Shown here piece after piece: positions 1 to 8,696 of a DNA stretch of 59,933 nucleotides. Source of the stretch: Verrucomicrobiota bacterium. GTDB lineage: Bacteria; Verrucomicrobiota; Verrucomicrobiia; Limisphaerales; JAFGQR01. Location: the NCBI GenBank assembly GCA_016935555.1, contig JAFGQR010000110.1:1-59933 (forward strand), read 5' to 3'. The position numbers and the translations under genes are program-made. Under the pieces are notes generated by a model. It worked only from the letters and a program-made list of their open reading frames with translations, was not told the origin of the DNA and ran no database searches. Numbering within the stretch: position 1 is the stretch's first letter; each line of letters starts with the position of its first letter.

Positions 1-87
1 GGCAACTTCCGGAACGCTGTCCGACATCGGCCGGAATCCTGTCCGGATCAAATCGGAATCGGTGTCCGAATACCGCCGGAATACGCA
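1..87. mobile_element. End of an IS21-family insertion sequence (truncated by window edge)
   Basis: About four degenerate direct repeats of 22-24 nt, built on CCGGAAT and TGTCCGA, run from the window edge to a terminal CA at 86-87. IS21-family elements are known to carry multiple transposase-binding repeats at their ends and to finish in CA. The repeat block stops exactly where homology to the neighbouring transposase gene begins, so this looks like the boundary of an insertion whose body lies outside the window. Confidence 0.6.
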
Positions 88-373
88 GGTCGGGTATCCG
101 CTGCGCGCCCAGGCCATTGAGAAAGCCTTCGTCTTGTCGGCGCAGTTCGATGTCCCCCATGCGTTCGCCTCCAACCAGGATGTTGTAAGCCAGGTTCAGC
201 ACGTGATCGCTCTCGTGATAGGGCAGATGCCGCTTGAGCACGTTCACCTTCTGGTTCAACAGGTCGACTAACCCGATTTTCTGAGACAGCAGATGAATGG
301 CGCCAATGCCGCCGCATCCTATGCCTTGGGTCTTCTCGGCCATCTCATAATGGATATGGCTGCCGGTGAACAT
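88..373 (-). pseudogene. IS1380-family transposase, N-terminal fragment interrupted by the IS21-type end
   Basis: Read from the ATG at 373, the minus strand encodes about 95 residues with the hallmark N-terminal segments of IS1380-type DDE transposases: HLPYHESDHVLNLAYN, then GGERMGDIELRRQDE and LGAQRIPD. Homology stops after RIPD, exactly at the IS21-like repeat end, where family members continue with PTTAGDF. The catalytic DDE core is absent from the window, so this copy cannot make transposase. The rest of the gene may lie on the far side of the inserted element. Confidence 0.75.
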
Positions 374-407
374 CGGCTTCTCCTGCTCAGGCCAAGAACG
401 AGGCTTG

Positions 408-719
408 AGGCGGCGGCGAATTCTTTTCTTGCGGTTCGAGCGGTATGGGCTGAAGATCCATCCGGAGAAAAGCCGGTTGGTGCAATTCAGTCGGCCGTTT
501 GGGCGGCGCGGCAAAGGGCCTGGGACGTTCGCGTTCCTTGGGTTCGACCACTACTGGGGTAAAACCCTGGACGGTGGCTGGGCCATCAAGCGTAAAACAC
601 AAGGGAAACGACTGCGGCGATTCCTGAGCGGGATACACGAATGGTGCCGCAAGAACCGACACTTGGACATCGTGGAGCAATACCAGACCTTGATGAGCAA
701 GCTGCGAGGGCACTATCAG
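408..719 (+). pseudogene. Group II intron reverse transcriptase/maturase, C-terminal remnant
   Basis: The plus-strand reading frame contains RYGLKIHPEKSRLVQFSRP, FAFLGFDHYWG and KRKTQGKRLRRFL, followed by QYQTLMSKLRGHYQ. These are the RT-7 region, the thumb entry and the domain X-like linker of bacterial group II intron RTs, in their normal order. The palm with the YADD catalytic box is missing upstream, where the transposase fragment begins. Homology ends near 719, just before the next gene, so the fragment is truncated at both ends. The longer open frame past 719 is only antisense to the hydrolase gene. Confidence 0.75.
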
Positions 720-728
720 AATGATTGG

Positions 729-2111
729 TCATTTGTGCCTCACGTTGGCCAACTCGGGATTCGTAGGGAAGGTCACCGTAGCACCGCGGAGGTGGGTCTC
801 GAAGAACCAGACCAGACAAGCGTCGATGGCCAGAGCTGGCTGGCGACCCCACGGGATCTGTGTTCCCCAGGCTGCGTCGGAAAAGGTGAAGCGGTCCGCC
901 CCGGTGATCTGGAGCCACGTGGCATTGGTGATCGCTTTATTGAAGAGGGCTTCGCTCTGGCTGAGCCGGGGGGAACCGGCATGATTCATAGCCAGGAAAG
1001 GTTTCTGCAACCCTATGGCGGGCAACTGCAGGTTCTCAGCCTCGAGCAAGGCCACGCACTTTACCCGGTCGTCCCGCCGACATACCTCGGCCACCATCCC
1101 ACCATAGATCAGGCCGTAGATCCCAATGCGCTCCAGGTCGAGCCGCCCGGCGAAGACCGGATCGCTGGTATTCATTTGCTCCAGTTCGTCGAGCAAGAAT
1201 TGGAAATCGGCGAACCGGCTGGTGTTGTCACCGCTCCAATTGCCGCTCAAGTAACGGCCGTCGGGGAATTCAGTCCTGAAGCAGTCGGCATGATCCGGGG
1301 CGATCACAACGTATCCGTGACTGGCCAATTCCTCGGCGATATGGGAGCTGAAGCAACGGTGGGTTGGCAGACAGTGGGAATAGAGAAGGACAGGGTAGGA
1401 GGGCTGAGCGTTAGCCAGAGGGGCGTTTTCGAAGCGATAACCGACCAGCAAGGGAGCGAGTCTAGCCCACTGGGTATCGCCACCGCCTAGCTGATAGAGG
1501 GTCACATCCGCGCTCAGACGTTGGTTCCACCTGGGGCCTGGCAGTGAGCCTGCGCTGGGGGCTTCGGCCGGATACCAATACGTAACCATGAACGCATTGG
1601 TGGCGGGACTGTATCTGTAGAGATTGGATCGGGCTGGATCGCGACAGACCCGATCAAAGGTGCCGACGGCAAACGGTCCGCTCGGTTCGGGAAAGGTGGT
1701 AATGAGGTGATTGGTCATCGTCCGGTAAAGCCGCCGGGCAAGGTCCGGCGCGGCGGTGTCTGTAAAGAGCAGCGGTCTGGGATCGTTGTTGGTCCGCGCC
1801 AGCATCGCCAGTCGGGTCCAGTCAATCAGGTCTGTCGAGGCTTCCACAGTATAGAGATCGAACATCTGGTTGAACTGGTTGAGGATGGTTCCACTGAGGC
1901 CGGGGATCAAGTTGGAGACGTTGCCGTCCAGGCTCAACGCAACCGTCCGGTCGGAGGCGATATCGATGCCGCTGAAATGGTGGGGGGACGGTTGAGCGCT
2001 GGCCTCGCCGCCAGTCGTCAGCCAAAGGCCCAGGATGGCGCAGGCCGATCTCAGCGGCCGTGCCGTTTGACGGAAGAAACTCCAAAGGGAGGAGCAATAG
2101 CTTGTTTTCAT
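729..2111 (-). CDS. Secreted alpha/beta-hydrolase (PAF-acetylhydrolase-like) with a degenerate active site
   Basis: 460 residues. A basic N-terminus and hydrophobic stretch ending near SAQP look like a signal peptide. Residues about 45-140 form the verrucomicrobial 'YTVEASTDLIDW...LYR' extracellular module. Residues about 150-430 resemble PAF-acetylhydrolase II/dienelactone-hydrolase-type folds (YWYPAE, PVLLYSHC, HGYVVIAPDHAD). The nucleophile elbow reads GIYGLIYGG, with Ile335 where Ser is expected. The usual terminal GxxH...FSD site reads GADRFTFSD, with Arg407 replacing His. The expected acidic residue lies in VALLEAE. It is therefore probably a non-catalytic binding protein or a decaying gene. 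It lies 67 bp after the kinase gene on the same strand, so it is probably the last gene of that module. Confidence 0.8.
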   Translation of the reverse strand: MKTSYCSSLWSFFRQTARPLRSACAILGLWLTTGGEASAQPSPHHFSGIDIASDRTVALSLDGNVSNLIPGLSGTILNQFNQMFDLYTVEASTDLIDWTRLAMLARTNNDPRPLLFTDTAAPDLARRLYRTMTNHLITTFPEPSGPFAVGTFDRVCRDPARSNLYRYSPATNAFMVTYWYPAEAPSAGSLPGPRWNQRLSADVTLYQLGGGDTQWARLAPLLVGYRFENAPLANAQPSYPVLLYSHCLPTHRCFSSHIAEELASHGYVVIAPDHADCFRTEFPDGRYLSGNWSGDNTSRFADFQFLLDELEQMNTSDPVFAGRLDLERIGIYGLIYGGMVAEVCRRDDRVKCVALLEAENLQLPAIGLQKPFLAMNHAGSPRLSQSEALFNKAITNATWLQITGADRFTFSDAAWGTQIPWGRQPALAIDACLVWFFETHLRGATVTFPTNPELANVRHK

Positions 2112-2178
2112 AGGGACACTTGTAGTGGCGGTGAATTGGGGGAGTCGTGCGTATGGCGTTTGGCGATCTTTGGACGGC

Positions 2179-5100
2179 TTATTCCACTGTTATGGCAAGG
2201 AGGAATGGAGCCGACCGGGTCATTTGGGAAACGTAGTCGACATAAGTAACGAGCCGTTCCGGGCTCGGATTGGTGTAGGTGGTTCGGAAGAGCCGGACCT
2301 GTTCCTCCGCTGAGGCGGTCTCAGAACGGGGACCAGTCCAGGCCACCTGGGAGAATGGGCTGAGCGATTCCGGGGATCTATCATCCCACCAAGCGACCAA
2401 CTCCTGGCCGCAACGGATTTCAAAGGCCACCTCTTTTCCATCGGCGTAGTGCAAACGATACTCACCGACGATCCTGCCTCCATCGCCGCCGCGAGCCACG
2501 CCGTGAAGGACATGAAAGTGCTGCAACGGTCGACCGATGGGGATTGTGACCTGAGTTGGAAAGGGGCATCCTGCCGAGCCGCCCCAGCCCAATTGAATCA
2601 AACCCCGGGTGTCAAACAACACCCCTCCAAAGGTTCCAAGGCCGACCGGGAATGCCGCCAAGTTCTGGCCGGCATCATCCAGGCTGGTGGTCGGCAGCCA
2701 GATTTCGTTCAGGGCGGAGTTATAGAATTGGGACAGATCGATTTGGTTGGCGCCGGCCCGTCGGTCCCGTGCAGGCAGGGGGACAGACGGGCCGCTTTTG
2801 AACTGACTGCCGCTGGCAACATTAAACTCGCCCAGAAGGTGTCGCTGCATATGGCGGTCCGATCCCGGCCCGTCCTTAGCGGAGATCGAGGCGGGGTTGG
2901 CCAACGCCAGTAGTTGAGACCAGTATCGGCGCTTATAGCGCTCCAACCACTCCGTCTCCGACAGGCCGCGGTCAACTTCGGCCACCTGTGCCCGGTCCCA
3001 GGCAAATGCACTGCGCACCCGGGCCGTGTTGTCCACGCTGCCAGTGACCAGTCGTGTTCCATCGGGACTGAATGCGGCGCTCCGAACCACATTAAAATGG
3101 GGTCGGAGACGAAGAACGCTCTGGTGCGTGTCCACATCCCAGAGGAACACTGAATTATCCAACTGATAGCTTTTCGAGATGTCCATCCCACCCGCGGCAG
3201 TGGCCAGGCGACGGCCGTCCGGGCTAAAGGCAACCGAACTGACGCCGTCCCGGTGGCCTCGCAGCGGCGGCAACAGAGCCGCGCCCGTGCGCGCGTCCCA
3301 CAATCGGGCGGTGGCGTCCTGACTTGCGGTGGCGATGAGGCTGGCGTCTGGGCTCCAGCTTATGTCCAGGACGGGGCCCGTATGGCCTTCAAGCACAAAC
3401 AACAAACGGCCTGTCTGAGTCTCCCAGATCCGGGCGCTATGATCACGGCTGGCGGTCGCCACCTGCTTCTCATCGGGGCTGAAAGCCACCGAGAGAATCC
3501 ATCCACCGTGCCCCACCAAGGTGAGCAGCAGCTGGCCAGAATCGGAGGCCCAGATGCGCGCGGTGCGGTCTTTGCTGCCGGTCGCCAAGTGCCGACCGCC
3601 AGGACCGTAGGCCACAGCCGTTACCATTTGGGCGTGACCGCCGAGGGTGAGAATCGGGATCGGCCGGTTTTGCGCGGGATAGGAAGTGCTGTCCTCGAGA
3701 TCCAATGGCCAAACCTGCGCCGTTGCTTTGCTGCCCGGCGTGATCAGCCGCTTCCCGTCCGGACTAAACGCCAGGGAGAGGACCGGGAACATCACCGGGA
3801 CTGAGGTTACCAGGCGGCCGGTCTCGAGTTCCCAGACCTTGGCGGTTTGGTCGAGGCTGCCGGTGGCCACGTGGTGACCGTCGGGGCTGACTTCGACCGT
3901 CCAGACTGCCTGGTCGTGTCCCTCCAGACTCAGGAATTCCGGCAGCGGCCTCGCTGGCCAGACCCTGACCGTGCCGTCAAAACTTGCGGAGGCGATGCGC
4001 GTTCCATCCGGGTTGAAAGCCAGGCCCCGGATCGGCATGGCATGGCCTTCAAAGACGTGCGACTCGGTGCCGGTAGCCAGATCAATGACATGAACACCGG
4101 CATCAGCTTTGGTCAGGCCCATGACGCCTCCCCCCAGGGCACAAAGCGGCTCCACCGGGCTGAGCGCCACGGACAAGTACCCCCCGAACCCGGTTCCCTT
4201 AAACAACGTCTTCACCTCCGAACCGGTCCGCGTATGGGCCACGCCCGCCGTTAAATCCCAACTCGCGGTGGCAATTTGGCTGCCGTCGTGACTGAAGGCA
4301 ATGCCCGCAACGGTATGAGAGTGACCGGACAAACTCCGAGACCGCCGGGTCTCAAGGTCCAGAATCCTGATCGTGGTGTCCGCACTTGGATGGATCGTAT
4401 CCCCACTCCCTCCCGCATACGCCAACTGCCGCCCGTCCGGACTGAACGCCACGCAGAGGACCGAGTCGCCGTAATCTTCGATGACTTCAAGCGGCGCACC
4501 ATCGGCCGCGTTCCAGAGGCGCACCGTCCGGTCGGCGCTGGCGGTCGCGATGGTCTTGCCGTCCGGGCTGTAAACGGCGCAGTAGACGGTTTTGGCATGG
4601 CCTTTCAAGGTGAAAAGCAATGCGCCGGAGGGAACCTCCCAGACCTTGGCCGTGGCGTCGAAACTGGCCGTAACCAGGCGGCGGCTGTCGGGGCTGAACC
4701 CGATCAGCACAACGATATCCGTGTGTCCCTTCAGCTGGGAACGTTCAGAACCCGTCGCCAAATCCCAGAGCTGTATCGTCCGGTTGTTGCTGCCGGCCGC
4801 CAGCCACTGGCCGTCTGGACTGAACGCGACTCCGGTGAAGGCCGCTCCTTTGCCAGAAAGGGTCATCAGATCCAGATTGCAGGCTCGCTGGAGCCATCCC
4901 CATTCCCAACCGCGCCTGGGCGCCAGCGCGGGCTGGGCCAGAACCTGTTTGGCACGGCCATATTGACCCTGTTCAATCAGGGCCTGCGCCTCGCCGATAC
5001 TGGCGGAGTATCGCTGTTCCTCGGCAGTTCGGGTGGCCTCCTCGGCCAGGCGGCGTTGGGTCGCTTCTTGAGCACGAGCCTTCTCGGCCTGAATGCTGGC

Positions 5101-6432
5101 CCGCACTGCCCGCACCGCTTGCCAGGTGCTGGCTACGATGCCCAGAGTCAACACGGCGGCGGCCGTGGCCCCGGCAGTCACGATCACCTTGTTCCGCCGG
5201 ACAAATTTTCGCATCCGGTAAACGGCGCTGGGCGGGCGGGCCATGACCGGCTCCTGGTTCAGATGGCGTGTGAGATCCTGGGCCAGATCATGAGCCGTTT
5301 CGTATCGTCGGCTCCGGTCTTTTTCCAGGCATTTCATGATAATCCAGTCCAGATCCCCGCGGAGCCAATGGATGAGCTTGGGAGGCTCAGAGCGCCGATG
5401 AGTGGCCGTGGTGATCAGTTCCCCCTCCAGCATGCTGCTCAGCCGTGTGGACGGTCGCACCGGATCCTCTTCGCGTATGATGCGGCGCATCTCATCCAGG
5501 CCGGCAGCCTGCAGCGTCTTTGCGCTGAAGGGCGTCGTGCCGGTCAGCAACTCGTAGAGCAGAACGCCAAGCGCATAGATGTCGCTGCGCGTATCGATGT
5601 CGAGCCCGCTTAGTTCGGCTTGCTCGGGGCTCGTGTAGGCGGGGGTTCCGACAAACTGTTCGAAGGCGGTGTAGAGGGTTTTATCGGTGAGCCGTTGCTG
5701 GTTGGTGGCTTTGGCGATGCCAAAGTCAATCACTTTCGGCACCGGAATGCCATCGTGAAGGGTCACCAGGATATTCGACGGTTTAACGTCGCGGTGGATG
5801 ATGCCTTTCTGGTGGGCGTGCTGGATAGCGTGACACACCTTCGTGAACAGGATCAGCCTCTGTTCCAAGGGCAGCTTGTTCCGATCGCAATAATCGGTGA
5901 TGCGGATTCCCCGGACCAACTCCATGACGAAGAACGGACGCCCTGTTTCACTGGTGCCCGCGTCGAAAACCTTGGCGATATTCGGATGATCCATCAAAGC
6001 CAGGGCCTGCCGCTCCGCCTCGAAGCGGGCCACAACCGACCGGGTGTCCATTCCCAGTTTAATGACTTTAAGGGCAACGCGTCGGCGAACGGGTTCTGCC
6101 TGCTCAGCCACGTAGACAACGCCGCACCCTCCTTCGCCGATCCGCTCAAGCAGCTTGTAACGGCCAATGACATCACCCGGCTTTTCATGGATGGTGATGA
6201 TCTCGGCGGGGGATGTGCCTTGACTCTGGCCAACAACCGCTTCCTGGCATGCGTCATCCAAAGCAAGGAAGCCGCCGGCCTTCTCGTAGGCCCGGATCAG
6301 TTCTTCCACGTCCACGCGCAAGGCATCATCGCCACCGCAAGCTCTGGCCAGATAGATCTCCCGTTGCGACGGCTCGGCGAGCTCGATCGCGGCGCCAAAG
6401 ATGACCTCGATTTCATGTTTCCTTCCGTCCAT
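2179..6432 (-). CDS. Membrane-anchored Ser/Thr protein kinase with 14 WD40 repeats and a C-terminal unnamed domain (kinase 1)
   Basis: About 1417 residues from ATG 6432, chosen because GTGGAG lies just upstream; a GTG at 6444 is the alternative. Residues 1-60 are a helical leader common in planctomycete/verrucomicrobial kinases. The kinase domain (about 88-350) has glycine loop IGEGGCGVVY, lysine in VALKVIKL, HRDVKPSNI, DFGIAK and SPEQ, so it should be active. One membrane segment follows (VTAGATAAAVLTLGIVAS). The remainder carries 14 WD40 units with the AFSPDG signature, enough for two seven-bladed propellers. The last ~210 residues are a domain starting IDLSQFYNSAL and ending SAPFLLAITVE, also found in kinase 2 and at 16359-17576. 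It sits 36 bp after the small secreted protein and downstream of an ECF sigma gene, so control of or by that sigma factor is likely. Confidence 0.93.
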   Translation of the reverse strand: MDGRKHEIEVIFGAAIELAEPSQREIYLARACGGDDALRVDVEELIRAYEKAGGFLALDDACQEAVVGQSQGTSPAEIITIHEKPGDVIGRYKLLERIGEGGCGVVYVAEQAEPVRRRVALKVIKLGMDTRSVVARFEAERQALALMDHPNIAKVFDAGTSETGRPFFVMELVRGIRITDYCDRNKLPLEQRLILFTKVCHAIQHAHQKGIIHRDVKPSNILVTLHDGIPVPKVIDFGIAKATNQQRLTDKTLYTAFEQFVGTPAYTSPEQAELSGLDIDTRSDIYALGVLLYELLTGTTPFSAKTLQAAGLDEMRRIIREEDPVRPSTRLSSMLEGELITTATHRRSEPPKLIHWLRGDLDWIIMKCLEKDRSRRYETAHDLAQDLTRHLNQEPVMARPPSAVYRMRKFVRRNKVIVTAGATAAAVLTLGIVASTWQAVRAVRASIQAEKARAQEATQRRLAEEATRTAEEQRYSASIGEAQALIEQGQYGRAKQVLAQPALAPRRGWEWGWLQRACNLDLMTLSGKGAAFTGVAFSPDGQWLAAGSNNRTIQLWDLATGSERSQLKGHTDIVVLIGFSPDSRRLVTASFDATAKVWEVPSGALLFTLKGHAKTVYCAVYSPDGKTIATASADRTVRLWNAADGAPLEVIEDYGDSVLCVAFSPDGRQLAYAGGSGDTIHPSADTTIRILDLETRRSRSLSGHSHTVAGIAFSHDGSQIATASWDLTAGVAHTRTGSEVKTLFKGTGFGGYLSVALSPVEPLCALGGGVMGLTKADAGVHVIDLATGTESHVFEGHAMPIRGLAFNPDGTRIASASFDGTVRVWPARPLPEFLSLEGHDQAVWTVEVSPDGHHVATGSLDQTAKVWELETGRLVTSVPVMFPVLSLAFSPDGKRLITPGSKATAQVWPLDLEDSTSYPAQNRPIPILTLGGHAQMVTAVAYGPGGRHLATGSKDRTARIWASDSGQLLLTLVGHGGWILSVAFSPDEKQVATASRDHSARIWETQTGRLLFVLEGHTGPVLDISWSPDASLIATASQDATARLWDARTGAALLPPLRGHRDGVSSVAFSPDGRRLATAAGGMDISKSYQLDNSVFLWDVDTHQSVLRLRPHFNVVRSAAFSPDGTRLVTGSVDNTARVRSAFAWDRAQVAEVDRGLSETEWLERYKRRYWSQLLALANPASISAKDGPGSDRHMQRHLLGEFNVASGSQFKSGPSVPLPARDRRAGANQIDLSQFYNSALNEIWLPTTSLDDAGQNLAAFPVGLGTFGGVLFDTRGLIQLGWGGSAGCPFPTQVTIPIGRPLQHFHVLHGVARGGDGGRIVGEYRLHYADGKEVAFEIRCGQELVAWWDDRSPESLSPFSQVAWTGPRSETASAEEQVRLFRTTYTNPSPERLVTYVDYVSQMTRSAPFLLAITVE

Positions 6433-6468
6433 GCGGGTCTCCACAAGCTTTGCGTTCCCTGCCCAGGT

Positions 6469-6957
6469 TCAATAAGTGATCGTTCCTGCGCCTTCGTTTA
6501 GGTTGGTCATATACAACAGTGCTCCCACCTGAACCGACTCCACGGGTGTCGTCCATCCGGTCCACAATCCAGCAGCGTTCTCGAAACGCCCCGTGCCACC
6601 GGTAATCGTGAGGGTGTATTCCGGACTGCCACACTCCTGGCTCAGTGTCCAAAACAGGCGTTCTCCGTCACTGGCGATCAAGCAGCCCTTTCCGGTGGTC
6701 AGGCCGGTAACAAAGTCAAGCGTGCCGCCTCCCTGACAGATGTAGGCCCCGACGTGCGTGCCTTGCCCGCTCTCCGCCTCGATCCACCAGGATGCGGCCC
6801 CTGTGCCGAAGACGGTGCTCATATCGACTACAATGACGTTGCCACCCCACCACATAAACGGCCTGGTCACTTGATTATCGGCGCTGCCGATGGTGGCTGG
6901 AAGTAGCGCCCACGCTGCGAGAAGACCCCCAAAGGTATTGAGTATTCGTGTTTTCAT
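6469..6957 (-). CDS. Small secreted protein, calycin/allene-oxide-cyclase-barrel-like
   Basis: 162 residues from the ATG at 6957 (MKTRILNTFGG). A signal peptide ends near GSA. The mature part is rich in Gly, Thr and Trp, with GGTLDFVTGLTTGKGCLI and ITGGTGRFENAAG. The 'GTGRFENAAG' motif recalls the GTGxFxxAxG strand-turn of dirigent/AOC-like and DUF3224-type beta barrels, so a secreted barrel binding an unknown ligand is a reasonable guess. No catalytic motif is evident. It lies between the ECF sigma gene (156 bp upstream) and kinase 1 (36 bp downstream) on the same strand, so it is probably part of that regulon or a signal for the kinase's extracytoplasmic propellers. Confidence 0.7.
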   Translation of the reverse strand: MKTRILNTFGGLLAAWALLPATIGSADNQVTRPFMWWGGNVIVVDMSTVFGTGAASWWIEAESGQGTHVGAYICQGGGTLDFVTGLTTGKGCLIASDGERLFWTLSQECGSPEYTLTITGGTGRFENAAGLWTGWTTPVESVQVGALLYMTNLNEGAGTITY

Positions 6958-7113
6958 GATTGCAGAGCTTTCTTTTTGGATTGGTTTGGATCGTCGCCGC
7001 CGCAGTTTCAGCCAGCACAGCACTTCTTTCGTTCCATGCCGGACAATGCGGTGTGCGCTTCTACTTACCTAAACGTTCTCCTCTGCCAAACCGGCTCAGT
7101 TTTTTGGGGGAGT

Positions 7114-7671
7114 TCAGTTCTCGCGGGTTAAACGCCGATAAAGCCAGGCCCTGGAAAAAGCCCAGGAACGCTTGGCCGTCGCGAGGGAGATGCCCAGCGT
7201 CTGCGCCACCTGCGGAAGGGACAGCCCGGTGAAGAATCGCAGCTTCACCAGCTCTGCCTGGGCTGAATACTCACGCGTAAAGTCTTCCAACGCCTCATTC
7301 ACGGCCAGCAGTCCGTCCGGATCGCTTTCTGCCGCAAGGTGAATCTGGTCCAGATCCAAGTGTTGACAGGCACCGCCTCGTTTCAGCCGGCGCTTCCGGC
7401 GCGCGATGTCGATCAGGATCTGGCGCATCGCCTGCGCCGCCACAGCGTAGAAATGGCGGCTGCCTTTCCATTCGCGGTGTTCTTGTTTTACCAGGCGCAA
7501 ATAGGCCTCGTGAACCAGGGCCGTGGGCTGGAGTGTGTGCCCAGCGGGTTGGCTGGCCATCTTGATAGCCGCCAAATGGCGCAGTTCTTCATAGACCAAC
7601 GGCAGCAATTCCTTGGCCGCCCCAGCGTCGCCCTGCTGAGCGCGTTCGAGGATGCGAGTGACGTCGCTCAC
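7114..7671 (-). CDS. ECF RNA polymerase sigma factor (kinase-associated type)
   Basis: 185 residues from a GTG start at 7671. Region 2 covers LLPLVYEELRHLA to QILIDIARRKR. Region 4 is NEALEDFTREY...LVKLRFFTGLSLPQVAQTLGISLATAKRSW, an intact helix-turn-helix. The spacing and the LQPTALVHEAYLRL block match the Sig-70_X6/'ECF-like' group common in Planctomycetes and Verrucomicrobia (family knowledge). No anti-sigma factor gene is nearby. The first large downstream gene on the strand is a Ser/Thr kinase, which fits the ECF groups thought to be controlled by phosphorylation. It is paralogous to the sigma factor at 8068-8634, which is divergently oriented across a 396-bp spacer. Confidence 0.93.
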   Translation of the reverse strand: MSDVTRILERAQQGDAGAAKELLPLVYEELRHLAAIKMASQPAGHTLQPTALVHEAYLRLVKQEHREWKGSRHFYAVAAQAMRQILIDIARRKRRLKRGGACQHLDLDQIHLAAESDPDGLLAVNEALEDFTREYSAQAELVKLRFFTGLSLPQVAQTLGISLATAKRSWAFSRAWLYRRLTREN

Positions 7672-8067
7672 ACAGTCATATCATGTGCCCAAATGAGTCA
7701 AAGACTCAAGCCGTAATCCAACCGTGAGACCGTGAGGAACTCATGGGAATTTGCTTTTTGCGATGGTGGGAGTCTGACTGGACTGGAAGGACTTGTCAAA
7801 TCCAGAATCCCGGGAATTGTGCCCGAAGAGGTCCCAAAGTGGCTGGAGCGGCCCTCGGCGGCCGCCGAGGGCCGCCCCAGCCGCTCCCGGGCAGGATCGC
7901 AGGGCCAGACCAGCGCTGGAAGGGAAGGCAGGTTATGTCCAAACTGCCCAGTGGCGCAAGCGTTTGGAAACGTTAAAATTTCCCGCCGCCCCTGCGTCTT
8001 AGTTGGGACTAAGGCCATACGTTTGGATCTTGAGCGGACGCTTCATTCGGTGTATGATGTCGGGCCG
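7672..8067. promoter_or_regulatory. Divergent intergenic region between two ECF sigma genes
   Basis: A 396-bp spacer with no convincing gene; the open frames across it are unsupported and come from a high-GC repeat-like core. It must carry the promoters for both outward-facing sigma-kinase modules. The core (about 7841-7960) is very GC-rich and contains the palindrome listed separately. No clear ECF-type -35 'AAC' motif could be assigned. Confidence 0.5.
7841..7882. repeat. 42-nt palindrome between the divergent sigma genes
   Basis: The central 28 nt (7848-7875) are a perfect self-complementary palindrome with arms GCGGCCCTCGGCGG and CCGCCGAGGGCCGC. Seven more nt on each side pair with one mismatch, giving 42 nt in all. 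The centre (7861/7862) is about 8 bp from the midpoint between the two sigma starts. It could be an operator, a cruciform, or a mobile REP/MITE-type element. There is no T-run, so a simple terminator is unlikely. Confidence 0.8.
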
Positions 8068-8634
8068 ATGAGCGAAGTCACGCGCCTACTGCAAGCCGTC
8101 GAGCAGGATAAGCCCCACGGAGGCAGAGCCGCGGAGGATTTGCTGCCGCTGGTTTACGACGAACTTCGCAAGCTGGCGGCGTACAAGCTGGCCCACGAAC
8201 CACCGGGGCAGACCCTCCAACCGACGGCGCTGGTGCATGAGGCGTGGCTGCGGCTTGCCGGTTCCGAGCATTCGCGTTGGGAAAATCGCGGGCATTTCAT
8301 CGCGGTGGCGGCGGAAGCGATGCGTCGCATCCTAATCGAGCGCGCTCGCCGCCGCCAGCGGGTGCGCCATGGTGGTGGCCAGGAACGGCTCGATGTTGAC
8401 GAGATCGAGATCGCAACGCCGGAGAGTGACGAACGCCTCATTCAGGTTCATGAAGCCCTGGACCAACTTGCGGCGGAAGACCCCGCGAAGGCTGAAATCG
8501 TCAAGCTCCGTTTCTTTGTGGGTCTGACGGATCGTGAAACGGCCGAGGTGCTCGGGCTGTGTGAACGGACGGTGGACCGCCATTGGGCGTATGCCAAGGC
8601 GTGGTTGTTCCGGACGATGCGCCAAGCAGGCTGA
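8068..8634 (+). CDS. ECF RNA polymerase sigma factor (kinase-associated type)
   Basis: 188 residues from the ATG at 8068. This start aligns with the paralogue at 7114-7671: MSEVTRLLQAVEQ versus MSDVTRILERAQQ. Region 2 includes LLPLVYDELRKLA, LQPTALVHEAWLRLAG and RRILIERARRR. Region 4 is EIVKLRFFVGLTDRETAEVLGLCERTVDRHW, an intact HTH. No anti-sigma gene follows. The next gene, 62 bp downstream on the same strand, is kinase 2, so the pair forms a sigma-kinase unit. In ECF groups of this layout the kinase is thought to activate the sigma factor by phosphorylation (family knowledge). A longer in-frame ORF starts upstream but lacks homology before 8068. Confidence 0.93.
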   Translation: MSEVTRLLQAVEQDKPHGGRAAEDLLPLVYDELRKLAAYKLAHEPPGQTLQPTALVHEAWLRLAGSEHSRWENRGHFIAVAAEAMRRILIERARRRQRVRHGGGQERLDVDEIEIATPESDERLIQVHEALDQLAAEDPAKAEIVKLRFFVGLTDRETAEVLGLCERTVDRHWAYAKAWLFRTMRQAG

Positions 8635-8696
8635 GCCGACGCGAGAAGGAATTCCGATGTGGCGGCAGGACGGGCTCATACGGAGAAGCGGCGTGG

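Noticed and set aside
366..1490. A 374-residue plus-strand open frame covering the RT remnant and the region antisense to the hydrolase
   Set aside because: Only the first third has homology (the RT remnant). The rest is the complementary strand of the hydrolase gene, with no start signal or family match.
4276..5613. A 445-residue plus-strand open frame inside kinase 1
   Set aside because: Antisense to repeated WD40 codons in high-GC DNA. The frame is a product of codon bias; no motif fits a real protein.
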